Below are positions 32,032-40,345 of a DNA stretch of 53,195 nucleotides, one piece after another. The position numbers were made by a program, and so were the translations under genes. Position 1 is the first letter of the stretch, and each line of letters opens with the position of its first letter. Source of the stretch: CAYVBW01 sp964588685 (GTDB lineage Bacteria; Patescibacteriota; Microgenomatia; UBA1400; PJMF01); NCBI GenBank assembly GCA_964588685.1, contig CAZPQG010000006.1, positions 1-53,195 of the forward strand, read 5' to 3'. The notes below the pieces were generated by a model. The model made no database searches, had not been told where the DNA came from, and was given only the letters and a program-made list of their open reading frames with translations.

Positions 32032-33384
32032 ATGAGTAAGTCAACTATAGTTTTTATTTTCTTTTTAGCCATAATTGCAGCCCTGATGGGCTACAATTAT
32101 TTTGCCACGCCTTTTTATCAGAGACAGCAGACGGCGGAACAACAGGAAGCAGCTGAATCAGAAGTTGATCTTGATCAACAGCAGACTCCTCAGGAAAGAC
32201 AGTTGAATCAAATGTCCAGCCGGCAAAAAATTGCTCAAATTATAGTTTATCCTTATTCCGTGGGTGCGTTTAATGAGTATGAATCGCAAAGAGAAGTTTC
32301 TCAGCAATCAGAAAATATAACTACTGAAGAAGGTGACACCGCAGCAGAAATTTTTGCTGACGCACAAACAGATGAGTTGGTTAATCCCTTAAAGCAGCTG
32401 CAGGATTTTCAACCGGGAGTAATTAGTTTTTATGGCTCCAACATTGATTATGAATTAGCTAAGAAAGAGTTGCAAAAGATTGAGCAGTTTTTCATAGATA
32501 AGCAGGTGCGGCCTTTACTGGCAATAAATCATGAAGGGGGATCTAGGCAGCCTTTTTCCGGAGAAGGTTTTACAGCCTTGCCGCCTTGGCAGCAATTATG
32601 CCAAGAAACACAAATGGTTCGTCAAGAACAATTGTTAGAAGCAGCTCATGAGTTATTGGAGCTGGATATAAATATAGTTTTTGCGCCGGTAGCTGATTTA
32701 GATAGTCAAGTTTTGGGCGATCGTTCTTGCGCAGATGAGCGTTCACTGCTTTCTGCAGCCAGGAATTTCATCGAGATTTTTGGTTCCAGACAAATCATGC
32801 CAACTTTGAAGCACTATCCCGGTTTGGGCACCTTAAGCAATGATTTGCATAATTCTCCCGGCGAGGTTGAGCCCAGCGCAGAGGAGAGTGAAATTTTTTC
32901 AACACTCTTTGATCTTTATCCTACTATTGGGGTGATGATGTCGCATGCTCAAAATAGTGCCAACTATGGGCAACTGCCTTGCTCTCTTAATACTGAGTGC
33001 GTTAACTCGATTACCGGCGAATATAATAAAGCGACTGTGTTCACAGATGCTTTAAATACGAGTGCTTTAGAAGCATTTTCTGACAAACATTTAATCAATG
33101 ACAGCCAAATATCAAGAGATGAAGAAGCAACTTCTTCCGCTGAGGCTGATTTTAAAGAAGCTGCTCTCAAGTCAATTCCCAATGAACTGACTGGTTTAGC
33201 CCGAGTTTCTTATTTAGCAATTATGGCTGGCAATCATCTGCTGGTTTATAACGATAAAGTTGATTTTGAGCAGCTTAATGATGTTAAGCAGCAGCTGGCT
33301 GAATTATATGATCGAGATGAAGCTTTTGCCGAGCAGGTTGACCAAAGTGTGCTGAGAGTGATTTCTTTAAAAAATATTAACTGA
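32032..33384 (+). CDS. GH3 family beta-N-acetylhexosaminidase-like protein (NagZ type)
   Basis: A signal-anchored (helix about 4-24) protein of 450 residues with the GH3 barrel. Visible landmarks are INHEGGSRQPF (about 165-175), FAPVADLD, KHYPGLG (about 260-266, normally KHFPGHG), NDLH (about 270-273, the His-Asp dyad region), VMMSHAQ, and the nucleophile Asp in TDAL (about 340, normally SDDL). Such enzymes remove N-acetylglucosamine from peptidoglycan fragments. An external location suggests wall trimming. The linker 24-60 is Gln/Glu-rich. Leu replaces the His of the KHFPGHG motif. Confidence 0.83.
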   Translation: MSKSTIVFIFFLAIIAALMGYNYFATPFYQRQQTAEQQEAAESEVDLDQQQTPQERQLNQMSSRQKIAQIIVYPYSVGAFNEYESQREVSQQSENITTEEGDTAAEIFADAQTDELVNPLKQLQDFQPGVISFYGSNIDYELAKKELQKIEQFFIDKQVRPLLAINHEGGSRQPFSGEGFTALPPWQQLCQETQMVRQEQLLEAAHELLELDINIVFAPVADLDSQVLGDRSCADERSLLSAARNFIEIFGSRQIMPTLKHYPGLGTLSNDLHNSPGEVEPSAEESEIFSTLFDLYPTIGVMMSHAQNSANYGQLPCSLNTECVNSITGEYNKATVFTDALNTSALEAFSDKHLINDSQISRDEEATSSAEADFKEAALKSIPNELTGLARVSYLAIMAGNHLLVYNDKVDFEQLNDVKQQLAELYDRDEAFAEQVDQSVLRVISLKNIN

Positions 33385-33545
33385 ATATTTTTTAAAGAAA
33401 TTGAAAGTTACAAACATTACGCTTATTAGCTAAAGTTTTAATCAAGGCTTTAAATAATTAGCTTATTTTAATGGTAATTTATTTGGCTGAGTTTTGAGCT
33501 TAAACTTAAGTGGTTAAACCAACTGCCCGAAGAGATAAACCAAAA

Positions 33546-34100
33546 ATGTTAAAAGAAAAATTTTCAACTATTTTTCCTTATCTAAAACAAAAATTAATCA
33601 TCTACATTTTTTATATAACACCTTTGTTTTTTTTAATTCAGGCTCGAGGAAAGTATCTAGTAATTATAGCAGGTGGTCTCCTAGGATTAGCGCTATTAAT
33701 TGCTGATGAGCTTACATTAAACCGTTATTACAATGAGCCGAAAGAAGACACTAGTGACTTAAATAAGGAGCAATTTTCGCAAGGAGAAACTCGATCGGCA
33801 GCAACTTACCTTTCTCAAACTAATTTTCTAGCTACTCGCTCTACCTTGTTTTTAATTGTGTTATGGCCGTTGTCATTTTTTGTTATCACTTCTACGGGCA
33901 GCTTTTTAGGGATAGGTTTAGTGATGGGGATTTTTGTAGGGCTGCTGGAAGAAATGTGGACTTTGAGAAAAGAAGTTCAAATCTTTAATCAGCGCTTTTG
34001 GTCTCAAGTTAAAACTCAGTTGACTCCGGAGCAAATTAGATTGCTGTTTATTTTAACTAGCGCCTATTTTGTTTTTTTGAACTTATTAATTTTACGATAA
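33546..34100 (+). CDS. Hypothetical four-helix membrane protein
   Basis: An unrecognised protein of 184 residues when started at the ATG at 33546; a GTG at 33510 would add 12 residues. Hydrophobic segments occur at about 14-33, 37-55, 105-125 and 127-145, with another at 160-183 (LLFILTSAYFVFLNLLIL). The loop between helices 2 and 3 is polar (EPKEDTSDLNKEQFSQGETR). No motif suggests a function. It precedes the DUF192 gene by 120 bp. Confidence 0.6.
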   Translation: MLKEKFSTIFPYLKQKLIIYIFYITPLFFLIQARGKYLVIIAGGLLGLALLIADELTLNRYYNEPKEDTSDLNKEQFSQGETRSAATYLSQTNFLATRSTLFLIVLWPLSFFVITSTGSFLGIGLVMGIFVGLLEEMWTLRKEVQIFNQRFWSQVKTQLTPEQIRLLFILTSAYFVFLNLLILR

Positions 34101-34220
34101 AAAGGTTTTGTTCAGCCTTGCAAGCAGTTTGCATTTCAACATGGCACGCTCTTAATTGAAACTTAAAGCGTCAATTAAATTAGAATTTTGGTGATTAAGA
34201 TTTTTGTGCCGTTTAAAATT

Positions 34221-34763
34221 ATGTTAAAAACTATTTATTTTATAGGCTTTATCGCTCTAGTTTCTTTGGGGATATTTTTAATTAAAGGCAATGTTTTTCA
34301 AATTCCCCAAACGTCTCCACAGTCAGACAATCTTTACGCTAAATTAAAAACTTTTCCTGATCAATCTTTGATTTATGCTATGCTTGCAGATCAAGCGTTC
34401 CAATTTGAGCTTGTCAACAGCGCTGATAGTATTGCTCAGGGTTTAAGCGGACGAAAAAAAATAGGCAGCGATGGCATGTTATTTGTTTTTAAGCATCCGG
34501 ATCAGCACGGCATTTGGATGATGGATATGAATTTTAATTTAGATTTAATTTGGATAAAGCAGGCGGAAGTCATTGGCTTAGAATTCAACGCGGTAAAACC
34601 TGAAGAAGGCTCAAGCGAATTGATAATTTATCAGCCTGATCAGCCGGCAGAGATGGTGCTGGAAGTAAAAGCCGGTTTTATTGACCAATATAAAATAAAA
34701 ATTGGCGATGAATTAACTTTAATTGAAAATGCCGAAAGATTTTCAAATCCTAATCAATTTTGA
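34221..34763 (+). CDS. DUF192 family extracytoplasmic protein
   Basis: A 180-residue protein with a membrane anchor (about 5-22, IYFIGFIALVSLGIFLI). The DUF192 pattern is clear: ELVNSADSIAQGLSGRKKIGSDGMLFVF (consensus GLMGR...GMLFVF), then HGIWMMDMNFNLDLIWI (consensus FWMKNTxIPLDxxFI) and VLEVKAGFIDQYKIKIGDEL. I start at the ATG at 34221; a TTG at 34188 would add 11 residues. Members are small beta-rich proteins of unknown function, widespread in bacteria and Archaea. Confidence 0.85.
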   Translation: MLKTIYFIGFIALVSLGIFLIKGNVFQIPQTSPQSDNLYAKLKTFPDQSLIYAMLADQAFQFELVNSADSIAQGLSGRKKIGSDGMLFVFKHPDQHGIWMMDMNFNLDLIWIKQAEVIGLEFNAVKPEEGSSELIIYQPDQPAEMVLEVKAGFIDQYKIKIGDELTLIENAERFSNPNQF

Positions 34764-34903
34764 ATTAGTTATAAAATAGATTTTTGAAGCTAATTTTTAA
34801 ATTAAAACCTATTTTTTTGGTCGATTAATCTTTTCCCTTAATTTTAACCTATTAATTTAAGCTGTCAGCTGATTCTTTATTTAACTTTTAAACTTTTAAT
34901 AGT

Positions 34904-35572
34904 ATGATTAAAGATATGTCCCAACCAATCTCTGCTCGACATTTGCAACAAAAAATTAAAAATGTTTTTACTGCGAGTCTTAATAGCGATTCTAATTTAA
35001 CTCAGCAGCTGTCATCCGATAAAGGAGGGGCAGCATCAAAGCAGGCAATAAATAGGCAATCCACTAACCAAACGTCTCCTCAATTCAGCAGGGCACAAAT
35101 AAATACAATGGACAAGCTTAATTTATTAGAAGAAATAATCAATAATATAGAAAAATTTAAAAAGACAAAGGCTTCATCAGCAACTCTGGATGCCGAAAAA
35201 GATTTTAATGCAGGCTTTTCTTCCGGTAAAGAAACTATCGAGGGCGGTCCTACTCTAACAGAGCAGGCAGCCAGTATTCAATATGTTGAGGCAGAAAAAA
35301 GCCCGGAGCTTTCACCGGAAGTAGAAAAATACATTCAGGAAGTACAAAAAGATCAAGCAAAAGCTCCGGAGGAAATTGTCATTAGTAGTGAGGTAGATAG
35401 TATGCCGGCTGATAAGCAATATGTGTCAGAGCGAGTGGTGGTACTGCCTATAACTCCGGAAATTGAAAAAAAAGGAAAGAGAAAGAATCCTAAGCTGAGT
35501 ATTCGCTGGCTAGTAGAATGGTGTCAGAAGATTATAAAACAATTCCAGGGCAAAGTAGTATATAGCCAGTAA
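34904..35572 (+). CDS. Conserved partner of VirD4-like ATPase, function unknown
   Basis: A 222-residue protein, low in complexity in its first 70 residues. It ends with a conserved block: SPELSPEVEKYIQEVQKDQ, VVVLPITPEIEKKGKRKN, then SIRWLVEWCQKIIKQFQGKV. I recall this RWLxEWCxxxIK ending in proteins that lie directly before VirD4-like ATPases in CPR genomes, and the same order is found here (ATPase 121 bp downstream). It may be an adaptor or regulator of that ATPase. This is inference; no activity can be named. Confidence 0.65.
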   Translation: MIKDMSQPISARHLQQKIKNVFTASLNSDSNLTQQLSSDKGGAASKQAINRQSTNQTSPQFSRAQINTMDKLNLLEEIINNIEKFKKTKASSATLDAEKDFNAGFSSGKETIEGGPTLTEQAASIQYVEAEKSPELSPEVEKYIQEVQKDQAKAPEEIVISSEVDSMPADKQYVSERVVVLPITPEIEKKGKRKNPKLSIRWLVEWCQKIIKQFQGKVVYSQ

Positions 35573-35682
35573 GTTTTATTAGTTAGCAAGTAAATTAATT
35601 GACAAGATTTATTGAATTTATTAGTCAAAAAAATATTAACAGCAATAATGCTAATGATTAGAGCTTAGATTGAGCTTAAATT

Positions 35683-35688
35683 TATAAT
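35683..35688 (+). promoter_or_regulatory. -10 hexamer TATAAT, leaderless for VirD4-like gene
   Basis: A consensus TATAAT ends 6 nt before the ATG at 35694, so the transcript would begin at or within a base of the start codon. Confidence 0.5.
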
Positions 35689-35693
35689 AGATT

Positions 35694-38036
35694 ATGGATA
35701 TAACTCCACTTACCTTCGATCAAATTATTACTGAACTCACAAGCATTTTACTAGGCTTAATTTTGTTTATCATCTTGTTGCTTTTGATAGCAGTTTTTGT
35801 TTATATGGTTTTTCAGTGGTTTAAAAATCGTAATCGTCAAGATTATGCTTTAAGCTTTGTGACGTTATTGGTTAAAGTTCCTCGAGACAATGAGATTAAA
35901 ATTGATGCAGCAGAACAAATGTTTGCCGGCTTGCATTCACTTAAAAAAGGTGGTTTTTCTTTAATTAAAAATCAAGATATAGTTTCTTTTGAGATTATTT
36001 CTTTAAAAGAGGAGCTTGGATTTTATGTAAGCTGCTCGCGCAAGATTCAAGATTTTGTTGAGAAGCAAATTAATGGCGCTTATCCTCAAGCTAACATTAA
36101 AGAGATTGATGAAGTTAATATTTTTAATGAGGACGGTAGAGTTGAGTTTGCTGCTTTAAAGTTAGATAAAGCTAATTATTACCCTATTAAAACATATAAA
36201 GATTTGCCAACGGATGGTTTGTCATTAATCACATCGGCAATGTCTAAAATGCGTTCTGCTGAAGGGGCAATTTTGCAAATTTTAATTCAACCGGTGGGCA
36301 ATAAATGGCAAAAAAAAGGCCGTTCTTACATGAGCTCCAAAAAGGAACAAGAAGCTGACCCTGAAGAGGCAAGCTATGATCATGATCCCAAGGAAATGGA
36401 AGCCATTAACAATAAAATTTCACAGCCCGGTTTTAGAACTTCTATCAGAATCGTAGTTTCTGCTCCTAATAAGAATAGGGCTGAAACTCACTTGAGCAAC
36501 ATCAAAGGTGCCTTTGCCCAATTTACTTCTGCCTACAACAAATTTAAAAAGGCTAAGATTTTTATTAAACATCTGTTTATGATTGACTTTATTTATCGTT
36601 ATATGCCGTTATTGAATAAAGGGACTTGCATTTTAAATACTACAGAATTAGCCACAGTTTTTCATTTCCCCAATAAAACAGTGGAGACACACCATATTAA
36701 ATGGTTAAATGCCAAAAATGCACCAGCCCCTCATGAGATTCCGACTGAAGGGTTGTATATTGGCAAGTCCTATTATCGAGGTCGAGAGCGGAAAGTGTAT
36801 ATGAAATTAAGAGACAGGCGCCGCCATAAGTATATTATTGGTAAAACCGGTACCGGTAAATCTGAATTTTTAAAACAAATGATTTTACAAGATATTGAAG
36901 ACGGCAGAGGAGTGGCGGCAGTTGATCCGCATGGTGATTTTGTAGAGGATGTGCTTGAACTTATGCCTCCTGAGAGGGCGGAAGATGTTATTTACTTTAA
37001 TCCATCCGATAAAGAGCGGCCGATGGGTTTAAATATTATGGAGGCGTACGATGAAAATCAGCGGCATTTTGTGGTAAGTTCAATTATTAATTTAATGTAT
37101 AAACTGTACGACCCTCATCGAACAGGGATTATTGGTCCAAGATTTGAGCATGCCATTCGCAATGCTATGTTGTCAGTCATGAGTCGAGACAATGCTACCT
37201 TTATTGAGGTAGTGCGCATTTTAACTGATGAAAGTTTTGTAAAAGAAACTTTACCTTATATTAAAGACCCTATGGTTAAACGTTATTGGACAGATCAAAT
37301 TGCTCAAACCAGCGACTTTCATAAATCAGAGGTGTTGGATTACATTGTGTCAAAATTTGGGCGCTTTGTAACTAATAAAACGATGCGCAACATTATTGGT
37401 CAGCCTAAGAGCGCTTTTGATTTTAGAAAAGCTATGGATGAAAAAAAGATTATTTTATGCAATTTATCTAAGGGTGTATTAGGAGAAGAGGATGCAAAGT
37501 TTTTAGGTTTAATTTTAGTGCCGAAAATTTTAACCGCTGCTATGAGTCGAGCCGATGTTCCTATGGAGCAGCGTAACGACTTCTTTTTATATGTTGATGA
37601 GTTTCAAAATTACGCTACTGAGGATTTTGCTGTTATTTTATCCGAAGCTCGAAAATACAAGCTTAATTTAATTGTGGCCAATCAATACATTGGTCAGATT
37701 GATGAAGATGTAAAAAATGCTGTTTTTGGTAATGTGGGCACTCTTGTTTCTTTTAGAATTGGTGTGACTGATGCTAATTTTTTACAGCATGAATTTGCGC
37801 CAACTTTTAGCGAAACAGATTTAACTAATGTTGAAAAATATCATGTTTATATGAAGACAATTGTAGACAATGAACCTGTTACTCCGTTTAGTGTTTCTTT
37901 AGAAAAAGATATGGACAAAATAGAGGCAAAGAAGAATCCAAGATTAGCGGAGATGATTCGGGAATTGTCTCGCTTAAAATACGGTAAAGATAAAGAGTTG
38001 GTTGAAAAGGAGATGAAAATTAGAGCTAAATTGTAA
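35694..38036 (+). CDS. VirD4/TraG-like type IV coupling ATPase
   Basis: A 780-residue membrane-anchored ATPase. Its N-terminal helix (about 20-45, LLGLILFIILLLLIAVFVYMVF) is followed by a cytoplasmic region with Walker A (GKTGTGKS, about 382-390) and Walker B (LYVDEFQ, about 631-637). DPHGDFVEDVL after Walker A and ANQYIGQIDEDV later are typical of TraD/TraG and DUF87-type coupling proteins. The family delivers DNA or proteins to a secretion channel. VirB4-like and pilin-like genes elsewhere in the window are probable partners. It is preceded by a short conserved gene and a leaderless-type promoter. Confidence 0.86.
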   Translation: MDITPLTFDQIITELTSILLGLILFIILLLLIAVFVYMVFQWFKNRNRQDYALSFVTLLVKVPRDNEIKIDAAEQMFAGLHSLKKGGFSLIKNQDIVSFEIISLKEELGFYVSCSRKIQDFVEKQINGAYPQANIKEIDEVNIFNEDGRVEFAALKLDKANYYPIKTYKDLPTDGLSLITSAMSKMRSAEGAILQILIQPVGNKWQKKGRSYMSSKKEQEADPEEASYDHDPKEMEAINNKISQPGFRTSIRIVVSAPNKNRAETHLSNIKGAFAQFTSAYNKFKKAKIFIKHLFMIDFIYRYMPLLNKGTCILNTTELATVFHFPNKTVETHHIKWLNAKNAPAPHEIPTEGLYIGKSYYRGRERKVYMKLRDRRRHKYIIGKTGTGKSEFLKQMILQDIEDGRGVAAVDPHGDFVEDVLELMPPERAEDVIYFNPSDKERPMGLNIMEAYDENQRHFVVSSIINLMYKLYDPHRTGIIGPRFEHAIRNAMLSVMSRDNATFIEVVRILTDESFVKETLPYIKDPMVKRYWTDQIAQTSDFHKSEVLDYIVSKFGRFVTNKTMRNIIGQPKSAFDFRKAMDEKKIILCNLSKGVLGEEDAKFLGLILVPKILTAAMSRADVPMEQRNDFFLYVDEFQNYATEDFAVILSEARKYKLNLIVANQYIGQIDEDVKNAVFGNVGTLVSFRIGVTDANFLQHEFAPTFSETDLTNVEKYHVYMKTIVDNEPVTPFSVSLEKDMDKIEAKKNPRLAEMIRELSRLKYGKDKELVEKEMKIRAKL

Positions 38037-38134
38037 AAACATCTTTGAGCTGGAGTTAATTTTCCAGTTAGCCCTGATTTTCTAATTATTTATCATTACT
38101 TCAAAATTTTGTCGCTTTTTTTACATTGCGGCTT

Positions 38135-38143
38135 TGTTATCAT
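38135..38143 (+). promoter_or_regulatory. Extended -10 promoter of arsR-like gene (TGTTATCAT)
   Basis: TGn plus TATCAT (38138-38143). A start 7 nt downstream falls on the A of the ATG at 38150, so the mRNA would be leaderless. This decides the start codon: the ATG at 38144 would lie upstream of the transcript. Confidence 0.5.
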
Positions 38144-38160
38144 ATGAACATGAATTCATG
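38143..38160 (+). promoter_or_regulatory. Candidate ArsR operator 1 (overlaps arsR start)
   Basis: TATGAACA-TG-AATTCATG has the same 8-2-8 geometry as operator 2. The left arm is identical and the right arm keeps the TTCAT core. It also contains the 14-bp perfect palindrome ACATGAATTCATGT (38148-38161). It covers the predicted transcription start, so bound repressor would block its own gene. Confidence 0.5.
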
Positions 38161-38470
38161 TAATAATTGCACTGTGATTAAAGATCAATGCGTCTGCAGC
38201 AACATTCAACCTTTATCTTCTTTGCTTAAAATAATAGCTGAAGAAAATAGATTAAAGCTAATATGTGTATTATGCCAACAAGAATATTGTGTTTGTGAAT
38301 TAATGCCAATTGTTAAATTATCTCAGAGCTTAATTTCTCATCACTTGGCGGATTTAAAGGAAGCCAATCTTGTTGCAGATAAAAAAAGAGGGCAGAAAGT
38401 TTACTATCGACTCACTGAATTGGGAGAAAATATAATGCAGGTCTTGCCTCAGTTAAAGATTTCTGCCTAG
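38150..38470 (+). CDS. ArsR/SmtB-family repressor, Cys-rich (CadC-like)
   Basis: A winged-helix metal- or thiol-responsive repressor. From the ATG at 38150 it has 106 residues. The alpha-3 motif YCVCELMP (consensus ELCVCDL) is the metal site of CadC/ArsR-type sensors and the HTH is SQSLISHHLADLKEANLV. Eight Cys occur: CNNC and CVC pairs in the N-terminal arm, and CVLC and CVC before the HTH. CadC uses N-terminal Cys plus the CVC pair to bind Cd, Pb or Zn, so a soft metal or oxidant is a reasonable ligand. Candidate operators overlap its own promoter and that of the next gene. Confidence 0.82.
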   Translation: MNSCNNCTVIKDQCVCSNIQPLSSLLKIIAEENRLKLICVLCQQEYCVCELMPIVKLSQSLISHHLADLKEANLVADKKRGQKVYYRLTELGENIMQVLPQLKISA

Positions 38471-38522
38471 TTTTAATTTATGAATTAATTAGTTAATAGT
38501 TAACAGTCTTAAGCAACAGTCC

Positions 38523-38551
38523 TTGAAAATATATGAACAGTTGTTCATAAT
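38523..38551 (+). promoter_or_regulatory. Promoter of thioredoxin-like gene with embedded ArsR operator 2
   Basis: TTGAAA (38523-38528) and CATAAT (38546-38551) are 17 bp apart. Between them TATGAACA-GT-TGTTCATA (38532-38549) forms a perfect 8-bp inverted repeat. It closely resembles known SmtB/ArsR-family operators (ATGAACA...TGTTCAT type). The predicted start is near 38558, only about 4 nt before the ATG at 38562. A bound repressor would occupy the promoter spacer. Confidence 0.62.
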
Positions 38552-38561
38552 ACCAACCATT

Positions 38562-39125
38562 ATGCAGCAAAAAAAAATCTTTACAGGCCTTGTCATTTTA
38601 ATTATTATTGGCTCATTGGGAACGGTTATTGCAACCAGTAATTTATTTAGTCAACAAGACAACAATGTTGTTGACAGCGATTCTATTTCTGATGAGGAAA
38701 CTAGTCAGTTAATCTCTGAAGATGAAGATGTGCGGTCTGAAGATAAAGAGGCGCAGAAAAATGCTCATATTAATATTTATTCTTCACTGACTTGTCCTCA
38801 TTGTAAAGATGTAGAGCAATGGATTGAAGAGAAGCAAGCAGATGAAATACTGGTTTTAAATATTAAAGAACTTTCGCAAAATCCTGAGTACAATCAGGAA
38901 TTGATGCAGGCAGCTGATATTTGCGGTATTGATTCTAATCGAATCGGTATACCATTTTTGTATGTGCAAGGAGAATGTTTTGTCGGCAAGGTTGAAATTA
39001 TTGATTATTTGCAAGAGGAAGTTGATTCTAGACAACAGGAAGAAGAAGAGGAGACGGAAAAAGAAAGAGAAAGTTCCAATGAAGAGGCAGATGATGCCCA
39101 TGAGAGCGCTTTAACAGATAATTAA
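38562..39125 (+). CDS. Membrane-anchored thioredoxin/glutaredoxin-fold protein
   Basis: A 187-residue protein with an N-terminal anchor (about 5-24, KIFTGLVILIIIGSLGTVIA) and an acidic linker to about 68. The redox domain has the active site CPHC (78-81), the cis-Pro segment GIPFLY (about 128-133), and a further Cys in GECFVGKVEIIDYL. CPHC is found in DsbA-like oxidoreductases. The domain is short, like glutaredoxin. The tail (from about 150) is strongly acidic. I start at 38562 because an earlier TTG at 38523 lies inside the promoter. Probably acts outside the membrane, with the CPMC protein 4 bp downstream as its likely partner. Confidence 0.78.
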   Translation: MQQKKIFTGLVILIIIGSLGTVIATSNLFSQQDNNVVDSDSISDEETSQLISEDEDVRSEDKEAQKNAHINIYSSLTCPHCKDVEQWIEEKQADEILVLNIKELSQNPEYNQELMQAADICGIDSNRIGIPFLYVQGECFVGKVEIIDYLQEEVDSRQQEEEEETEKERESSNEEADDAHESALTDN

Positions 39126-39129
39126 AAAT

Positions 39130-39663
39130 ATGATGACACACAAAACCTTAAATAAACTGATATTATTACTTTTATTATTTTTAACGGTATTAACAGCATT
39201 AAGTTTGCCGGCACAGACTTGGGCTGTTTGTCCAATGTGTACAGCCGCAGTCGGCGCTGGCTTAGGCGTGACTCGTTTTTTGGGCATTGATGATACTATA
39301 GCCGGGGTTTGGATTGGCGCAGTAGTTTTATCCAGCAGTTTATGGCTGGCAAGTTGGGTTAAAACTAAAGATTGGAATTTGCCTAAAAAGGAGTGGCTGG
39401 CGGGCTCTCTTCTTTATTTGTTATTATTTTCAACGCTCTATCTTTTAGGCATTGCCGGCAATCCCGTCAATACTATTTTTGGTATCGATAAAATTGTGTT
39501 TGGTGTTGTTGTCGGGACGCTGATTTTTGCTTTTTCAACCAAAGTTGATCATTTTTTACGCACTACCAACGAAGGGCAAGTGTATGTTTATTATCAAAAA
39601 GTAATTCTTCCTATGTTGTTTTTATCAATTACTAGTTTTATTTTACATTTCACTATTAGTTAA
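39130..39663 (+). CDS. Polytopic membrane protein with CPMC motif
   Basis: A 177-residue protein with a signal-like first helix (about 9-29), CPMC at 34-37 directly after it, and further helices at about 58-78, 90-110, 122-140 and 158-177. The segment CPMCTAAVGAGLGVTRFLGIDDT is one I associate with CPR genomes; no function is known to me. CPMC facing outside could exchange electrons with the CPHC protein encoded just upstream (4-bp gap). It differs from VKOR and DsbD, whose CxxC pairs lie within or at the ends of later membrane helices. Confidence 0.7.
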   Translation: MMTHKTLNKLILLLLLFLTVLTALSLPAQTWAVCPMCTAAVGAGLGVTRFLGIDDTIAGVWIGAVVLSSSLWLASWVKTKDWNLPKKEWLAGSLLYLLLFSTLYLLGIAGNPVNTIFGIDKIVFGVVVGTLIFAFSTKVDHFLRTTNEGQVYVYYQKVILPMLFLSITSFILHFTIS

Positions 39664-39698
39664 TATTAAAAATTAATATTTAAAACTCAAAAGGTAAT

Positions 39699-40268
39699 AT
39701 GCCAAAAGTAAAACAAAACGAAATTCAACAATTCTTAGATAAAATTAAAAAAATGGAAAAGGGTGAGAAATTAGATTTGTCTTCTGATGAAGATTTATCA
39801 ATCGGAATTATGAATTTAATTTCAATGGAAGAACATTTTTTTTTCACTTACGGTAAAACTAAGGATAAAAAATATTTGGAGTTGCTATCTGAAGTACGAG
39901 AAATGCGTAAAAGCTTGCTTAAACGAATTATTAAAGATTATGAAGGGGAAATTTGGTGTATTAGTAAGCACTTGCTGGCTGCTTCTATGAGATTGATGGA
40001 GGTCGGCACTAAGGCTTTAGGCAAAGGCGACCAAGAAGATGCGGCAGATTTTTTTCAAAAGTCTTATCAACTGTATAGTTTATTCTGGGGGTTAAATTTA
40101 GGGGTTGTTGAAGTTGAAGACGTTGAACAGGAATCAAACGAAGAAATTGAAAATGAAAAAATTGAATTTGTTAGTGAAGACGATGAAACCCAAGCAAAAG
40201 GCTCTGCTAGTATTTTTGAGAAAATGGGAGAATTAGTTAAAAAAGCAATTGATTGCTGCAAAGAATAG
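39699..40268 (+). CDS. Conserved helical protein with Glu-Glu-His motif, function unknown
   Basis: A 189-residue, likely all-helical soluble protein. Conserved-looking parts are SMEEHFFFTYGKTKDKKYL (about 42-60), EIWCISKHLLAASMRLMEVG (about 84-103) and DFFQKSYQLYSLFWGLN. The Glu/His pairs within adjacent helices (EEH and SKH) could form a metal site, but this is speculative. The last 25 residues end in a helix with CCKE. It follows the CPMC gene by 35 bp, so it may be the fourth gene of the ArsR cassette. AAGG lies 5 nt before the ATG. Confidence 0.62.
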   Translation: MPKVKQNEIQQFLDKIKKMEKGEKLDLSSDEDLSIGIMNLISMEEHFFFTYGKTKDKKYLELLSEVREMRKSLLKRIIKDYEGEIWCISKHLLAASMRLMEVGTKALGKGDQEDAADFFQKSYQLYSLFWGLNLGVVEVEDVEQESNEEIENEKIEFVSEDDETQAKGSASIFEKMGELVKKAIDCCKE

Positions 40269-40345
40269 AAAATGCTCCAGCAGGATATTTTATGCAAGAA
40301 GCTAAATTAAGTATTAACATTATTTGGAGATTTAGCTGTTCAGTT

